This document shows, piece by piece, positions 6,096 through 6,520 of a DNA stretch of 6,520 nt; positions within the stretch are counted from its first letter, which is position 1, and each line of letters begins with the position of its first letter. The notes beneath the pieces were generated by a model. The model saw nothing but the letters and a program-made list of their open reading frames with translations, was not told where the DNA came from and searched no databases. The DNA is from Christensenella sp964494645 (GTDB taxonomy: Bacteria; Bacillota; Clostridia; Christensenellales; Christensenellaceae): NCBI GenBank assembly GCA_964494645.1, contig CAZBSH010000083.1, positions 1-6,520 of the forward strand, given 5' to 3'. The translations under genes and the position numbers were made by a program.

Positions 6096-6520
6096 ATATG
6101 TCTAAATGCAAATTCATTTTCGCAATTTCATTTTTTTCAAAAACGATCTCATTTGTATCTGTTTCGATCGTCACCGTTCCATCGGTGTGACCTGTCAATA
6201 TACCTGTAAACATCTTGCTTCCCTCAAACGGCTTATACAGCTTGATGTCGATCTCTTTTCCCATGCTGCGGACAAAATCGCCTTCTGTCTTAAGCTCCCG
6301 ATCCAGCCCCGGCGATGAAACGCACAAGCAATAGCTTTCCGCAATTGGGTCCTGCTCATCCAGCACCGCCTCGATTGCACGACTCACCATTTCACAATCG
6401 TCTAACAGTACCCCGCCATTCTTATCAATATAGACCGTCAGCATCCAGTCCTGCCCCTGTTTTGCATACTCTGTATCAATATAGATGAGGCTCATGTTTT
6501 CAATAATAGGTCGGGCAAGT
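6094..6520 (-). CDS. rimP: Ribosome maturation factor RimP, 5' end cut off by window edge
   Basis: RimP (YhbC) helps assemble the 30S subunit, acting early with S12 and central pseudoknot formation. An ATG at 6495 could start a 133-residue protein, but the frame stays open to the window edge. The 8 extra codons read LARPIIEN, matching the family's conserved N-terminal helix, so the true start lies beyond base 6520 and the ATG is internal. Visible hallmarks are DTEYAKQGQDWMLTVYIDK (strand-rich N-terminal domain), the signature VSSPGLDREL, and a C-terminal SH3-like domain ending TDGTVTIETDTNEIVFEKNEI. About 10-15 residues are probably missing. It is the first visible gene of the operon, and the promoter is presumably upstream of it, outside the window. 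Confidence 0.94.
   Translation of the reverse strand, partial: LARPIIENMSLIYIDTEYAKQGQDWMLTVYIDKNGGVLLDDCEMVSRAIEAVLDEQDPIAESYCLCVSSPGLDRELKTEGDFVRSMGKEIDIKLYKPFEGSKMFTGILTGHTDGTVTIETDTNEIVFEKNEIAKMNLHLDI

Noticed and set aside
1..6520. Promoters, terminators, riboswitches, tRNA genes, repeats or mobile elements between genes.
   Set aside because: Adjacent genes overlap or lie within about 12 bases of each other, and no hairpin followed by a T-run or other such element stood out by eye.

Overview
This window is an almost gap-free stretch of one minus-strand operon. It is the nusA-infB transcription/translation cluster found across Firmicutes, seen here from within rimP at the right edge to within truB at the left edge. 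In transcription order (right to left) the genes are rimP (5' end cut off), nusA, rnpM (ylxR), ylxQ (L7Ae-like), infB, rbfA, nrnA (DHH/DHHA1 phosphodiesterase) and truB (3' end cut off). The order, together with rnpM and ylxQ between nusA and infB and nrnA between rbfA and truB, points to a Gram-positive of the Firmicutes, most likely class Clostridia. NusA has no C-terminal acidic-repeat modules of the E. coli type. Base composition looks moderate (near half GC, not counted). I cannot name a genus from the sequence alone.

Layout: rimP ends 12 bases before the nusA ATG, and its stop codon lies inside the nusA Shine-Dalgarno. nusA and rnpM are 5 bases apart. rnpM and ylxQ overlap by about 14 bases, ylxQ and infB by 8. 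infB and rbfA are separated by 9 bases, with the rbfA Shine-Dalgarno overlapping the infB stop. rbfA/nrnA and nrnA/truB are both joined by 4-base ATGA overlaps. I saw no internal promoter, terminator, RNA gene, mobile element, repeat array or CRISPR. No intergenic stretch exceeds about 12 bases. The layout suggests one polycistronic message with strong translational coupling.

The genes share one theme: making the translation apparatus and linking transcription to it. RimP and RbfA mature the 30S subunit, IF2 (infB) brings in initiator tRNA and joins subunits, TruB makes pseudouridine 55 in tRNA, NusA controls pausing, termination and antitermination, RnpM and YlxQ are small RNA-binding proteins, and NrnA degrades the last short RNA oligonucleotides and pAp.

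The main annotation value is in start sites. For nusA, ylxQ, infB and rbfA the longest open frame overstates the protein, and Shine-Dalgarno position plus family N-termini support shorter forms (infB from a TTG). I found no new system. The points worth a second look are modest: a divergent N-terminus and a long Q/R/N/P-rich linker in IF2, a four-cysteine RnpM without a clear ribosome binding site, and an altered Ala-x-Gly kink in RbfA.
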